In this document: positions 44,130 to 52,339 of the stretch, one piece after another
How the letters are laid out: every line of letters starts with the position of its first letter
Position numbering within the stretch: the first letter of the stretch is position 1
Source of the DNA: JAVSMW01 sp032027005
GTDB lineage: Bacteria > Bacillota > Thermincolia > Thermincolales > UBA2595
NCBI GenBank assembly: GCA_032027005.1
Contig: JAVSMW010000009.1
Location: 1-64,000 of the forward strand
Reading direction: 5' to 3'
DNA: 64,000 nt
Made by a program: the position numbers and the translations under genes
Notes under the pieces: model-generated
Told to the model about the DNA's origin: nothing
The model's database searches: none
Seen by the model: only the letters and a program-made list of their open reading frames with translations

Positions 44130-46301
44130 ATGGTTTCCGTGCTGCAAGAGATGTTTCAATGGGTATTCGTTTCTTCCATTAAAGGCGGAATCCTCGTGGC
44201 CATCATTCTCTTAGTCAAGTCCCTGCTGAAAAGTAAATTGGGGGCAAACTGGCACTATGGCATCTGGGGGCTTTTATTCCTACAGCTTGTCCTCCCCTGG
44301 ACTCCATCCAGTCCGGTAAGTATGTATAACCTTGTCTCAAATTCCTTTGTCAGCTCTGCTTTACATAGAGAGCAGGCTCCAAATGTAGAATTTTCGCAGT
44401 CTTCGACTGTCAACAATTCAGCGGCCTTAGAAAATGCCCCGGGAAAAAATACGCCAACAGTTAGTATTACATTGCCAACGAGCCCCGCGGCGGAGCAGCC
44501 ACGTTTCAAGCCGACGGTATATATCATATGGGAGTTTGCTGCCTGGATATGGTTGGCCGGTGCTGCCTTTTTCGCGATACGGATCGGTACAGCTGAATAC
44601 TTTTTCCGCAGGAAAATCAAAAGATCCAAAAAAATCTGTGATCCCCACCTACTTACTGTCCTGGACGAATGTAAGCAGCTGGCCGGGATCAGCAGGAGCA
44701 TTGCCTTAATGGAAACCAGTGCTTTAAAAAGTCCGGCACTTTTTGGCATATTTCGGACCCGCATGCTGCTCCCTGCCGGTCTCGCCGGTAATTTGACATC
44801 CCAACAGCTTTCCCACGTCTTTCTACATGAACTTGTTCATTTTAAGCGCCATGACATTGTGGCAAATCTGATTGCTGCTATATTACGGATGGTACACTGG
44901 TTTAACCCTGTAATATTATATGGTTTCAACCGGTGGCAGGATGATCAGGAACTCTCCTGCGATGCCCTGGCAGTACGGTATCTGAAACCGGAGGTTGTCC
45001 GGGAGTATGGGCGGACCCTGATCAGTGTGCTGGAGTTCGCCGGTCCGCAGCCGGCGCAGCTGATTTGTGCGGTTGGGATTTCCGGAAGTAAATCACTAAG
45101 TAAAAGGAGAATTATGATGATAACTTTATTCAGGAAGACCTCACTCAAGTGGTCGCTGGTGGGTGCTGCGGTAATCATTGCTATCGCCTTGATTGCCTTG
45201 ACCCTGCCCAAAGCAAATGCAGCTAAGCAGGATGCTTCTGCCGCCAAGAACCAAAATTCTTCAGCATCGTCTTCCGCATCGAAAGGAACAGACAGCGAAG
45301 CTCAGGAACAGATACAGCAAAAATCGCCGGGACAGCCGGCACAGGATCTTATTATATACAAAAACACCCAATACGGTTTTAATTTTTCGTTACCGGCAAG
45401 CTGGGAAGGCTACTCGATCATCACTGACAAATGGGAGGGCCTGGCTATAGGTTCAAGAGGTGATCAGGTTATTGCAGCCGGCCCCATGATTTCCATCAGA
45501 CATCCGCTCTGGACTTCGAAAAACCCGCGGCAGGATATTCCCTTGATGATATTCACCTTGGCTCAGTGGAATTTACTTAAACAGGAAAAATTCCATATCG
45601 GAGCGGCACCCATCGGCCCAAGCGAACTCGGGCGCAATAACGGATACGTCTTTGCCTTACCGGCGCGTTACAACTACGCATTTCCGACCGGATATGAAGA
45701 AGTGGAAAAGATCCTAAATGACAAGCCTCTTAAGACCGAAAGTATAACTGTTTCGAAACAACCGGACGAATCGGTAGCCGGTGCCCTCAGTGACTATTTC
45801 CCCCTGCGCCAGGGCAGCAAGTGGGTCTATCAAGGCACCGGAAACGAATACGCTTCCTTCAGCCGGGAGGTTCTATTTACAGAGGGGAATCTGGCCCAGG
45901 TTTTGGAGATTAACGGCGGTGCTGATGTCAGTAAAGTGTACCAATTAAACAGCAAGGGGGTTTACGAGATATTTAAACGGGAAGAACCCTCCGAACCCGT
46001 AAATCTGCTGCACGAAAAAGCCACCGGACAAAGGGTGTTGCTGAAATCCCCGCTAGCTGTTGGTACTAAATGGGAGGACGGCAATTCCCTATGGGAAATC
46101 GTTGATATTGCCGCCACAGTAGAAACACCGGCAGGCACCTTTAAAAACTGTATCAAGGTAAGAAGTGTTTCTTTGGCAGACAGCAAATCTGTTATGTATC
46201 AGTATTATGCTAAAGGTGTGGGCATGGTCCAACAGGATTTCATCTATGATGAGGGTGAAAAAATATCGTCCAGCTTAGGATCTTATCAACTGGCTAAGTA
46301 G
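44130..46301 (+). CDS. BlaR1-like M56 metalloprotease with a non-penicillin-binding outer domain
   Basis: 723 residues. The N-terminal half has four membrane helices and the M56 zinc protease with VFLHELVHFKRHD near 230 (HExxH). A fifth helix (WSLVGAAVIIAIALIALTLP) near 350 leads outside. After an S/Q-rich linker come two domains: a PsbP-like one (YKNTQYGFNFSLPASWEGYS) and one beginning DYFPLRQGSKWVYQGTG with VETPAGTFKNCIKVRS. The penicillin-binding serine motifs (SxxK, KTG) of true BlaR1 are not seen. The signal is therefore unlikely to be a beta-lactam bound in the classical way. It should activate cleavage of the adjacent BlaI-type repressor. Confidence 0.88.
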   Translation: MVSVLQEMFQWVFVSSIKGGILVAIILLVKSLLKSKLGANWHYGIWGLLFLQLVLPWTPSSPVSMYNLVSNSFVSSALHREQAPNVEFSQSSTVNNSAALENAPGKNTPTVSITLPTSPAAEQPRFKPTVYIIWEFAAWIWLAGAAFFAIRIGTAEYFFRRKIKRSKKICDPHLLTVLDECKQLAGISRSIALMETSALKSPALFGIFRTRMLLPAGLAGNLTSQQLSHVFLHELVHFKRHDIVANLIAAILRMVHWFNPVILYGFNRWQDDQELSCDALAVRYLKPEVVREYGRTLISVLEFAGPQPAQLICAVGISGSKSLSKRRIMMITLFRKTSLKWSLVGAAVIIAIALIALTLPKANAAKQDASAAKNQNSSASSSASKGTDSEAQEQIQQKSPGQPAQDLIIYKNTQYGFNFSLPASWEGYSIITDKWEGLAIGSRGDQVIAAGPMISIRHPLWTSKNPRQDIPLMIFTLAQWNLLKQEKFHIGAAPIGPSELGRNNGYVFALPARYNYAFPTGYEEVEKILNDKPLKTESITVSKQPDESVAGALSDYFPLRQGSKWVYQGTGNEYASFSREVLFTEGNLAQVLEINGGADVSKVYQLNSKGVYEIFKREEPSEPVNLLHEKATGQRVLLKSPLAVGTKWEDGNSLWEIVDIAATVETPAGTFKNCIKVRSVSLADSKSVMYQYYAKGVGMVQQDFIYDEGEKISSSLGSYQLAK

Positions 46302-46317
46302 CGGCTACCGCGGAACA

Positions 46318-46360
46318 AAAGCCCGGTGTCAGCCTCAGAAGAGGGTAGACGCCGGGCTTT
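46318..46360 (+). terminator. Terminator after the M56 gene
   Basis: AAAGCCCGG.GTC with GAC.CCGGGCTTT, 17 nt past the stop. The T-run is short (CTTTATAA). Confidence 0.8.
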
Positions 46361-46454
46361 ATAACTGTGCCGCTTTCGACAATGGAGAATATATGTTCTT
46401 GGAGACCAGGTAGGTAGCCACAACAGCGAAATAGAATCTTTTGTGTCTACTCTG

Positions 46455-46640
46455 TTACCACTCTTTTGCTAATTTACCACCCTTCGCAAAATCCGTCCGC
46501 GGCATATCCCGGATAATTATGGATACTGACTCTGCTGAAACACCCAGCGAATCGATGATAGCTTCAGTCACTTTTTCAACCATGGCCTTTTTTTGTTCTA
46601 CCGTACGTCCTTCTAAAATTTCAATTTGCACAATTGGCAT
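46455..46640 (-). CDS. 4-oxalocrotonate tautomerase-family protein
   Basis: 61 residues, AGGAGG upstream, starting MPIVQIEILEGR. Once the Met is removed, Pro1 is the catalytic base of this family. RTVEQKKAMVEKVTEAI and SVSIIIRDMPRTDFAKGG, with the conserved Arg, match 4-OT/YwhB-type tautomerases, which act as oligomers in the cytoplasm. The natural substrate cannot be told; many such proteins have no known one. The gene is monocistronic. Confidence 0.93.
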   Translation of the reverse strand: MPIVQIEILEGRTVEQKKAMVEKVTEAIIDSLGVSAESVSIIIRDMPRTDFAKGGKLAKEW

Positions 46641-46699
46641 ATTCTCATCCTCCTTTATTTCTCTTTACAACCCGCCCAAAAATCTAATCTACCCCTCGA

Positions 46700-46849
46700 T
46701 TACGCCACAGCAATGCCCTGCTGAGATAAGTGTTTTTTAGATGGCAGGTTAGGATTTTTGTCTACATCAATGGCCACAACAATTTCCTGAAGACCTACAA
46801 AATGTACTCCTTTAACTACTCGTCCACCCTTAATATCAAGGCAAGGCAT
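46700..46849 (-). pseudogene. hisF: hisF remnant (imidazole glycerol phosphate synthase cyclase subunit)
   Basis: A 49-codon frame reads MPCLDIKGGRVVKGVHFVGL and then QEIVVAIDVDKN. The first part is the N-terminal barrel strand and loop of HisF (normally IIPCLDVK.GRVVKGVNFVGLRDAG), which contains the catalytic Asp. The second part resembles its middle strand (VVVAID.K). About 70 residues between them and everything after are missing. There is no ribosome site. This is a deletion remnant, with no other his genes in the window. Confidence 0.75.
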
Positions 46850-46990
46850 GGCATGGCATAATCAACACGCTTTTCAAAGGTATTCCCCCTATATTTAATA
46901 TTTTTATAATAATATTCCATGATAACCTGGCTTTTCCTTTAAAGTCTACCAGCTCACCGCTGCAATTTAACACTCGAGAGCTAGACTCAA

Positions 46991-47650
46991 TTAAAATCCA
47001 ATTTCCTCTCCTACCAATATAACGTGATATTCTCGACCGGGCAATTTTCCCCACATGGGCCGCTTGTGTAATATTACGGATATGTTGCAAATACGCCCAG
47101 GACTGGCGCAGTCGATGCATTCCCCGGTTGTGACACAGGGAGTTGAATAATTTAGCCGTTGAGCATTTTTAACCCCTGCAACACGTTGGCTCCGCTCAAG
47201 TGCTTCGCTCAGGTCCCGGGTGACTTTATTAATTCCTACAATCATTATTACATTCTTCGGTCCAAATATACTGGCTGCCACCCTGTTGCCAAGGCCATCA
47301 AGATTGACAATTTCCCCCGCCAAAGTAATTGCGTTAGCACTAGTTAAGAAATAGTCGGCAACCGTTTGTTTATATCGAACGGACAAAATCTCCTCTTCCG
47401 AAAGCCCCTGTTCCCAATGGTCGAAAACCTCATGTCCATTATTACGCAGAGACTCTAACAAACCTAGTTCCCGTGCTGTTACAGAGCCTCCTAAACCCAC
47501 TGTCGCACCACTTGGAATCAAACCCAGGGACAGGTCCTTGGCTTCGGCCTTAGTTGCTGCATAGTGAACCGTGTAGTCCTTTTTGGTTAATGCTGAAATT
47601 ACTTGTTTTGCTTTAGCGTCATTGGTAGTGATCTCGGCAGATTCATTCAT
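46991..47650 (-). CDS. LUD-domain protein (LutC/YkgG-like)
   Basis: 219 residues from ATG 47650 (AGGAGG upstream). Family segments: VGLGGSVTARELGLLESLRN, SANAITLAGEIVNLDGLGNRV and GPKNVIMIVGINKVTRDLSEAL. A Cys cluster follows, CVTTGECIDCASPGRICN, found in the stand-alone LUD (DUF162) group of anaerobes. LUD proteins are linked to lactate utilisation complexes, but LutA and LutB are not adjacent. The specific role is unknown; a cofactor or metal role for the Cys cluster is possible. Confidence 0.88.
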   Translation of the reverse strand: MNESAEITTNDAKAKQVISALTKKDYTVHYAATKAEAKDLSLGLIPSGATVGLGGSVTARELGLLESLRNNGHEVFDHWEQGLSEEEILSVRYKQTVADYFLTSANAITLAGEIVNLDGLGNRVAASIFGPKNVIMIVGINKVTRDLSEALERSQRVAGVKNAQRLNYSTPCVTTGECIDCASPGRICNISVILHKRPMWGKLPGREYHVILVGEEIGF

Positions 47651-47698
47651 TTTCGTTATCCTCCTAAAGTATTTTGTAAAAACTTACCCATTTTGAAT

Positions 47699-48031
47699 TT
47701 AAGGTCGTTTTCGTCTGCTCCTTTTTTCCATCATAATGTTAAACCTAAGCATCTTCTCGTTGAGTTCCTTTTTAAGCACTTTCCTCTTATCCGCATCGTA
47801 ACAGCAGTTTACAAGAGTCTCAAGGGACATTATCTCCTTCTCAATCTGCATCTCTTCTGGCAAGATACCGGCGTTTTTAAGAATAATATACCCTGCCCGC
47901 AGATCTCCCGGCACATGGGACAGGTCTTCCAACTGCAAAGGCTTCCCTTGCCCCGGAAGATTATCAAATTCCCCGTTCCGTATGGCTTCCCTGATTTTTT
48001 GTTCCGCAATCGTGGCAACTATATCTTCCAT
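47699..48031 (-). CDS. DUF1992 (DnaJ-homologue C28-like) protein
   Basis: 110 residues. The DUF1992 hallmark is EQKIREAIRNGEFDNLPGQGKPL, followed by a helical region and a basic tail (KRSRRKRP). The family is common in bacteria and also occurs in eukaryotic DNAJC28; no biochemical role is established. It is soluble, with no signal peptide. It lies 31 nt after the methyltransferase gene and may share its transcript. Confidence 0.9.
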   Translation of the reverse strand: MEDIVATIAEQKIREAIRNGEFDNLPGQGKPLQLEDLSHVPGDLRAGYIILKNAGILPEEMQIEKEIMSLETLVNCCYDADKRKVLKKELNEKMLRFNIMMEKRSRRKRP

Positions 48032-48062
48032 ATGTACATCCCCCTGTACATTTTTTGTTATA

Positions 48063-48737
48063 TTACCAAATTAACGGAATCAAACGGTAATTTGTCTTTA
48101 AACAATAATCTTTGTATCCCGGAAGGTCTCGTAAAAGAGTTTCTTCTTCGATTTCTATCCTAATTACAGTCCATGGTATAGTGAGGAAAAAAGGTATTAT
48201 CCCCCAATAGGAACCCAGTGCCAGAGGAGTAAACAATGACATAATTAACATCCCCAGATACATTGGATGGCGAACCAGGGCGTAAAGGCCGGTTGTTATA
48301 ACCTGCTGTTCTTCCTCAACCTGAATGACGGTTGCAGCATAACTATTTTCCATAAAAACAATGAAAACCAATATATACCCTAAGAAAACAATAGCATTGG
48401 ATGTGATTACAAGCCAAACAGGCATAGCCGACCAATGAAATCGAAAATCGAGGCCGGGAACCATGTAACCGAGAAAAAACAGCTTTAAGAAGGCGGGAGG
48501 TTTTCGCGTATTTTCCTGGTCTTTAATCTTCATACGTCTTGATAATAAGGCAGGGTCTCTGTGCAGAAAATAAGCCGCTATAAAAACCGTCAAGGCAGAG
48601 ATTCCGCACCAAAAAATCCATGCCTGCCAAAATCTTAACGAACCTGCCGGAAGAAACAGAATAAGACCCAGCACAATCATCATAATTGCAGGTATCCGAT
48701 AAGCTTTTGCTGCGGTTAGGTCAGTCTTTTTTTTCAT
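48063..48737 (-). CDS. Isoprenylcysteine carboxyl-methyltransferase-like membrane methyltransferase
   Basis: Start ATG 48737 (GGGAG 10 nt upstream) lies inside the end of the MerR gene. About 224 residues with five or six membrane helices and the ICMT/PEMT signature near the C-terminus: TGLYALVRHPMYLGML followed by RIEIEEETLLRDLPGYKDYC, which binds S-adenosylmethionine and the acceptor at the membrane surface. Bacterial members methylate lipids or unknown small molecules. Overlap with the MerR gene implies co-expression. Confidence 0.88.
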   Translation of the reverse strand: MKKKTDLTAAKAYRIPAIMMIVLGLILFLPAGSLRFWQAWIFWCGISALTVFIAAYFLHRDPALLSRRMKIKDQENTRKPPAFLKLFFLGYMVPGLDFRFHWSAMPVWLVITSNAIVFLGYILVFIVFMENSYAATVIQVEEEQQVITTGLYALVRHPMYLGMLIMSLFTPLALGSYWGIIPFFLTIPWTVIRIEIEEETLLRDLPGYKDYCLKTNYRLIPLIW

Positions 48738-49557
48738 CCAAACCACTCCCTTCCCGGAGATATTGTTCGAGAAGCTTCTTATGCTTCATTCTGGCAGGTG
48801 AGAGAACACCGGCAACCATCTCGTTATATAAGCCGGCCATAGCATTGCTGAGTGACTGGTCTACCCCCTCGGGCAAAGGTATACTCATCATGATTTCAGC
48901 AGTTTCCCTGGCCAAGACCGCGATCTCCGGATCATCTTCAGACAGCTGGTCCAGCCCGGTCAAACGCTTTGCACTGTCTAAAGCCTTTTGGTACTTTTCG
49001 GGATGAGCTTTAAAATACTCGGCCAATGACATAAACGTTTCCTGGAAATCCTTGCCCCACTGGAAATCGTTCAGAATTCCAAACAGTTTTTGCTGCTGCT
49101 CATATATTTCCGGGCAGGTCTGGACATACTCATCAATTTTGTTCTGTCCCAGTATCTCTTTGACCATTTGAAAAGATGGGGATTCAACGGTATTTTCGTC
49201 CAGGGGTAACGCATCTGCGATGTCCTTACTCAGCAATTTGTCAATCTTAGCCACCCGTTCTTCAATAGTTTTTTTCTCGTTCAGAAGCTCTGTCCGCAAA
49301 GACTGTAAGACTTCCCGCAGGGTTCTTGAATTGGGCGTCTCTCCCAATATTTCTTTGATGCGTTTTAGGTCCAGCCCCAAAGATTTCAATCGTTTGATCA
49401 ACTGCATCCGAGTCAGCTCCGCCGGTCCGTATAGCCGATAACCCCCCGAAGAACGCGCTGGTTCCTGCAGTAAACCGATTTTATGGTAATAAATAACGGT
49501 CTTCTGCGTGCTGCCGGTTAATTTAACAAAATCGCTGATTTTTATTCGATTCTCCAT
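48721..49557 (-). CDS. MerR-family regulator with a long effector domain
   Basis: 278 residues, ATG with GGGGGG upstream. The N-terminal MerR helix-turn-helix has ISDFVKLTGSTQKTVIYYHK and the wing GGYRLYGPAELTRMQLIKRL. Coiled coil (LRTELLNEKKTIEERVAKI) and a ~150-residue helical C-terminal domain follow. There is no conserved Cys set for metal binding, so an organic effector is more likely. It overlaps the membrane methyltransferase gene by 17 nt, which is probably its target. Confidence 0.9.
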   Translation of the reverse strand: MENRIKISDFVKLTGSTQKTVIYYHKIGLLQEPARSSGGYRLYGPAELTRMQLIKRLKSLGLDLKRIKEILGETPNSRTLREVLQSLRTELLNEKKTIEERVAKIDKLLSKDIADALPLDENTVESPSFQMVKEILGQNKIDEYVQTCPEIYEQQQKLFGILNDFQWGKDFQETFMSLAEYFKAHPEKYQKALDSAKRLTGLDQLSEDDPEIAVLARETAEIMMSIPLPEGVDQSLSNAMAGLYNEMVAGVLSPARMKHKKLLEQYLREGSGLDEKKD

Positions 49558-49745
49558 CTCTGCCCCCCCTTTACCCTCATTATAAACCCTGCCCTAAGGG
49601 GCGAGTCAACTGAAACCTTGATGTTGTGCCCCGCCACGACCGATTTTTTTCGACAAAACAGGATTTATCCACGCCCCAGTCGAATTATTTATAAGCACTT
49701 ATTATCCGGAGATTACAAACCGGTTTTAGTGAAAGGATAAAGACC

Positions 49746-52142
49746 ATGCTCAACGATAAAGCTCATTACCTCTCCAAGGTAAAGCTTCTTGCCGAATTAA
49801 ATCAGGATGAGTTGGCGGAACTGGCCGAGGGTTTCGAGTGGGAAACCCGCCCGGCGGGTGCGGATATTATCACTCTGGGCCAGGAACGGAATTGGTTCTA
49901 TGTATTGGTAGAAGGTGAGGCTGAAGTTCTGGCTACCGAAGAAGGCCGGAATGCCCACCAAATCAGCATATTCCGACCCGGGAATTCTTTTGGAGAGATA
50001 TCACTTTTTACGGGTAAACCTTCCCCTATCGCCATCCGCTGCACCAAAGACTGCACTTTGCTGGCTATGGATGCTGAGCATTTTGCTTTTATGCTCGTGC
50101 GCTGGCCCCACCTTTACCGCGGCTTTGCCGAAAAGTTGTCCAATCTGGTAAACAGCGTTAATCAAGATCTGTGGGAGTCAAAGCATAAGGAGTTTTTGCG
50201 TTCAGGTTTACAGCTTAATCAGTTCAAGCAAAAATTCTATGGTTTGTGGGGCAGTGCCAAAACTAAAAGAGAAATAGATGCCGCGTTGGCGGATTTTAGT
50301 AAGACCGGCGAACACCTGCTGATTATCGGTGAGCGGGGTACGGGACGGCAAATGCTAGCCTGGCAGCTGCATGAAAAGCAATTTGGTGAAGAAGCCCCCT
50401 TTGTAATTGTAGATGGCCGTCAAATTGACCAGCAGTGGGGCGACCTGATGTTTGAGGCCCAGAGCTTCAAGGGCAGCGGGTTATTGGATCTGGCCGAGGG
50501 CGGCACCCTGTATATTAGGGAAATAAACCTTGTTTCTCAGCGCGCCCAGCTAAGACTGGCCCAGGCCATCCAGGCCGGGGATGCCCAATGCCGCATCATC
50601 GGGAGTCTTTTGGCCGAACCGGAGTTGCTGCCCCAGCGCATGGAACCTGAGTTAACGGAGTGCTTCCCGCACTCCTTCAAATTCACCCCCTTACGTGAAC
50701 GGAAGCGGGATATCCCTGTGCTGGCCCTGGGACTGATCAAAAAGCTGGCGGCCGAGAACAATCGCCCCACTCCCGCTCTCAGCAGAGATGCCGTTAAACT
50801 GCTGTTGACTCACCACTACCGGCAGGGTAACGTTACTGAGCTTATTCAGGTCATGGAAAGGGCCTTTTACCTGGCCGAAGATAACACCATTGGCCTGGAG
50901 CACGTCTTCTTTGGCCCACCATCTGAAAAGATAGGCCGGAGCATAGACCTGCTTTCCTTCCCCTGGGTGGAAAAGCTCATCAAAGAGACAAATTTTCATC
51001 TATGGCTGCGCCGTCTGTCGGCAATTATATTTTTCATGATCACATTTTTAATGCTTTTCGCCCCTTCCGCAGAGATAACCCGCTTCATCTATCCAGCGGT
51101 GTGGGGCTTATGGTGGCCTGCCCTGACAATTTTCTCGCCCTCTCTGGGCCGGGTTTGGTGCAGTATGTGCCCCTTCGCCTTCACCATGAGCCGTATTCAG
51201 AAGGTATTTCATTTGAACCGGCCGGTTCCAGACCTGCTGAAAAAGTATGATTTTATTTTCATTACCTTTCTGTTTCTGCTGGTATTTTGGGTAGAAGCCA
51301 TGACCGGCATGAGAAAGAGTCCGCCTCTCACGGCCATATGGCTGATAACTATCGTTTCAGCTGCAATTATTACCGGTATTATCTACACCAGACACACCTG
51401 GTGCCGCCATCTTTGCCCCCTGGGGGGATTTGTCGGGATGGCTTCGGTGGGTGGCATGCTGGAAGTGCGGGCAGATACTGAGGTTTGTCTAAATAAATGC
51501 ACTACTTTTGAATGTTATCGCGGAACCCCCGGTATTGCCGGCTGCCCTATGTCCCAGCACCTTCCCTATTTAGACAATAACATCGCCTGCAAGTTATGCC
51601 TGAATTGTATCCGCAACTGCCCCAACGGGTCGGCAAAACTCAACTTAAGGGTTCCGGCCAGAGAAGTCTGGCATCTGGTCCGGGTAAACCAGGGTTTTGT
51701 TGTATTCATCGGTGCTTCATTGGGGATGCTGCTGCCCATTATGTATTTCGAACCGCTACATAATGTGTGGCCTCTTGACAAATGGCGGCTGTGGTTCAGC
51801 CTGGCTTTCTGGGGCGCCACCTTTTTGGCCGGTTTGATTACCTGGCATATAGTAAAACCTTTTCAGACCAAGGCCGCCTCCCTGAAAGTCAAACTGGCCT
51901 TCTCTCTGATTCCGCTGGTGCTCGCCGGCTATATTATTTATCAGCTGCATTTTATCCCTGGCATTGCGTCTGTTTGGCTTGATTTGTCGTACCAGCCTGC
52001 GGGGGGCGGGACTATGTCCTTCCGTATCCCCGCCCTGACCGGGACACGGGTATTTGCTATTATTTTTGGATTAGTTCTGACGGGCATTACGGCGACTATG
52101 GTGGTGTTGCGGGCTGGTAGGAAGAAATCGTCAGGTAAATAG
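49746..52142 (+). CDS. Fusion of cNMP-binding, degenerate AAA and NapH-like polyferredoxin membrane domains
   Basis: 798 residues. Residues ~10-125 form a CRP-type cyclic-nucleotide-binding domain (GNSFGEISLFTGKPSPIAIR). Residues ~175-395 resemble an NtrC-type AAA domain, but the P-loop is GERGTGRQ (no Lys) and Walker B is GTLYIREI instead of GTLFLDEI, so it is probably inactive. From ~420 on there are several membrane helices with VWCSMCPFAF (~470) and WCRHLCPLGGF (~552). A Cys-rich loop (CLNKCTTFECYRG), one clear 4Fe-4S motif CKLCLNCIRNCPNG (~615) and four more helices follow. The paired CxxCP loops are typical of NapH/CcoG/NosR-type quinol-linked proteins. The two soluble sensor domains would face the cytoplasm. 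Electron partners are unknown. Confidence 0.85.
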   Translation: MLNDKAHYLSKVKLLAELNQDELAELAEGFEWETRPAGADIITLGQERNWFYVLVEGEAEVLATEEGRNAHQISIFRPGNSFGEISLFTGKPSPIAIRCTKDCTLLAMDAEHFAFMLVRWPHLYRGFAEKLSNLVNSVNQDLWESKHKEFLRSGLQLNQFKQKFYGLWGSAKTKREIDAALADFSKTGEHLLIIGERGTGRQMLAWQLHEKQFGEEAPFVIVDGRQIDQQWGDLMFEAQSFKGSGLLDLAEGGTLYIREINLVSQRAQLRLAQAIQAGDAQCRIIGSLLAEPELLPQRMEPELTECFPHSFKFTPLRERKRDIPVLALGLIKKLAAENNRPTPALSRDAVKLLLTHHYRQGNVTELIQVMERAFYLAEDNTIGLEHVFFGPPSEKIGRSIDLLSFPWVEKLIKETNFHLWLRRLSAIIFFMITFLMLFAPSAEITRFIYPAVWGLWWPALTIFSPSLGRVWCSMCPFAFTMSRIQKVFHLNRPVPDLLKKYDFIFITFLFLLVFWVEAMTGMRKSPPLTAIWLITIVSAAIITGIIYTRHTWCRHLCPLGGFVGMASVGGMLEVRADTEVCLNKCTTFECYRGTPGIAGCPMSQHLPYLDNNIACKLCLNCIRNCPNGSAKLNLRVPAREVWHLVRVNQGFVVFIGASLGMLLPIMYFEPLHNVWPLDKWRLWFSLAFWGATFLAGLITWHIVKPFQTKAASLKVKLAFSLIPLVLAGYIIYQLHFIPGIASVWLDLSYQPAGGGTMSFRIPALTGTRVFAIIFGLVLTGITATMVVLRAGRKKSSGK

Positions 52143-52164
52143 GGGTTGCCTTAAAAAAAGCTAG

Positions 52165-52186
52165 CTCCCGCAATTGGCTGCGGGAG
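52165..52186 (+). terminator. Terminator after the cNMP-polyferredoxin gene
   Basis: CTCCCGC/GCGGGAG stem followed by TTTGTTTTTT, 22 nt past the stop. Confidence 0.95.
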
Positions 52187-52275
52187 TTTGTTTTTTGTGG
52201 AGCGGGTAATGTGAGATTTGAGTTTAGGCCTACTATGAGCAGATGCGATGTTTTGTGATTTTTGGCTTTAGATTG

Positions 52276-52301
52276 ATATGGAATTAGGGGAAGTTGGTTA
52301 A
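52276..52301. repeat. Short direct repeat, copy A
   Basis: ATATGGAATTAGGGGAAGTTGG-type 26-mer. Near-identical to 53611-53635, with a partial third copy at 53561-53576, all in the same orientation and close to the ends of the orphan genes. Confidence 0.6.
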
Positions 52302-52339
52302 ACCCGATAAGGTTCTCCAAGGACTTAACCCGTGTAATT

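Noticed and set aside
46836..47120. 94-codon open frame on the minus strand
   Set aside because: It overlaps the LUD-domain gene in another frame and the hisF remnant, with no ribosome site or recognisable domain.
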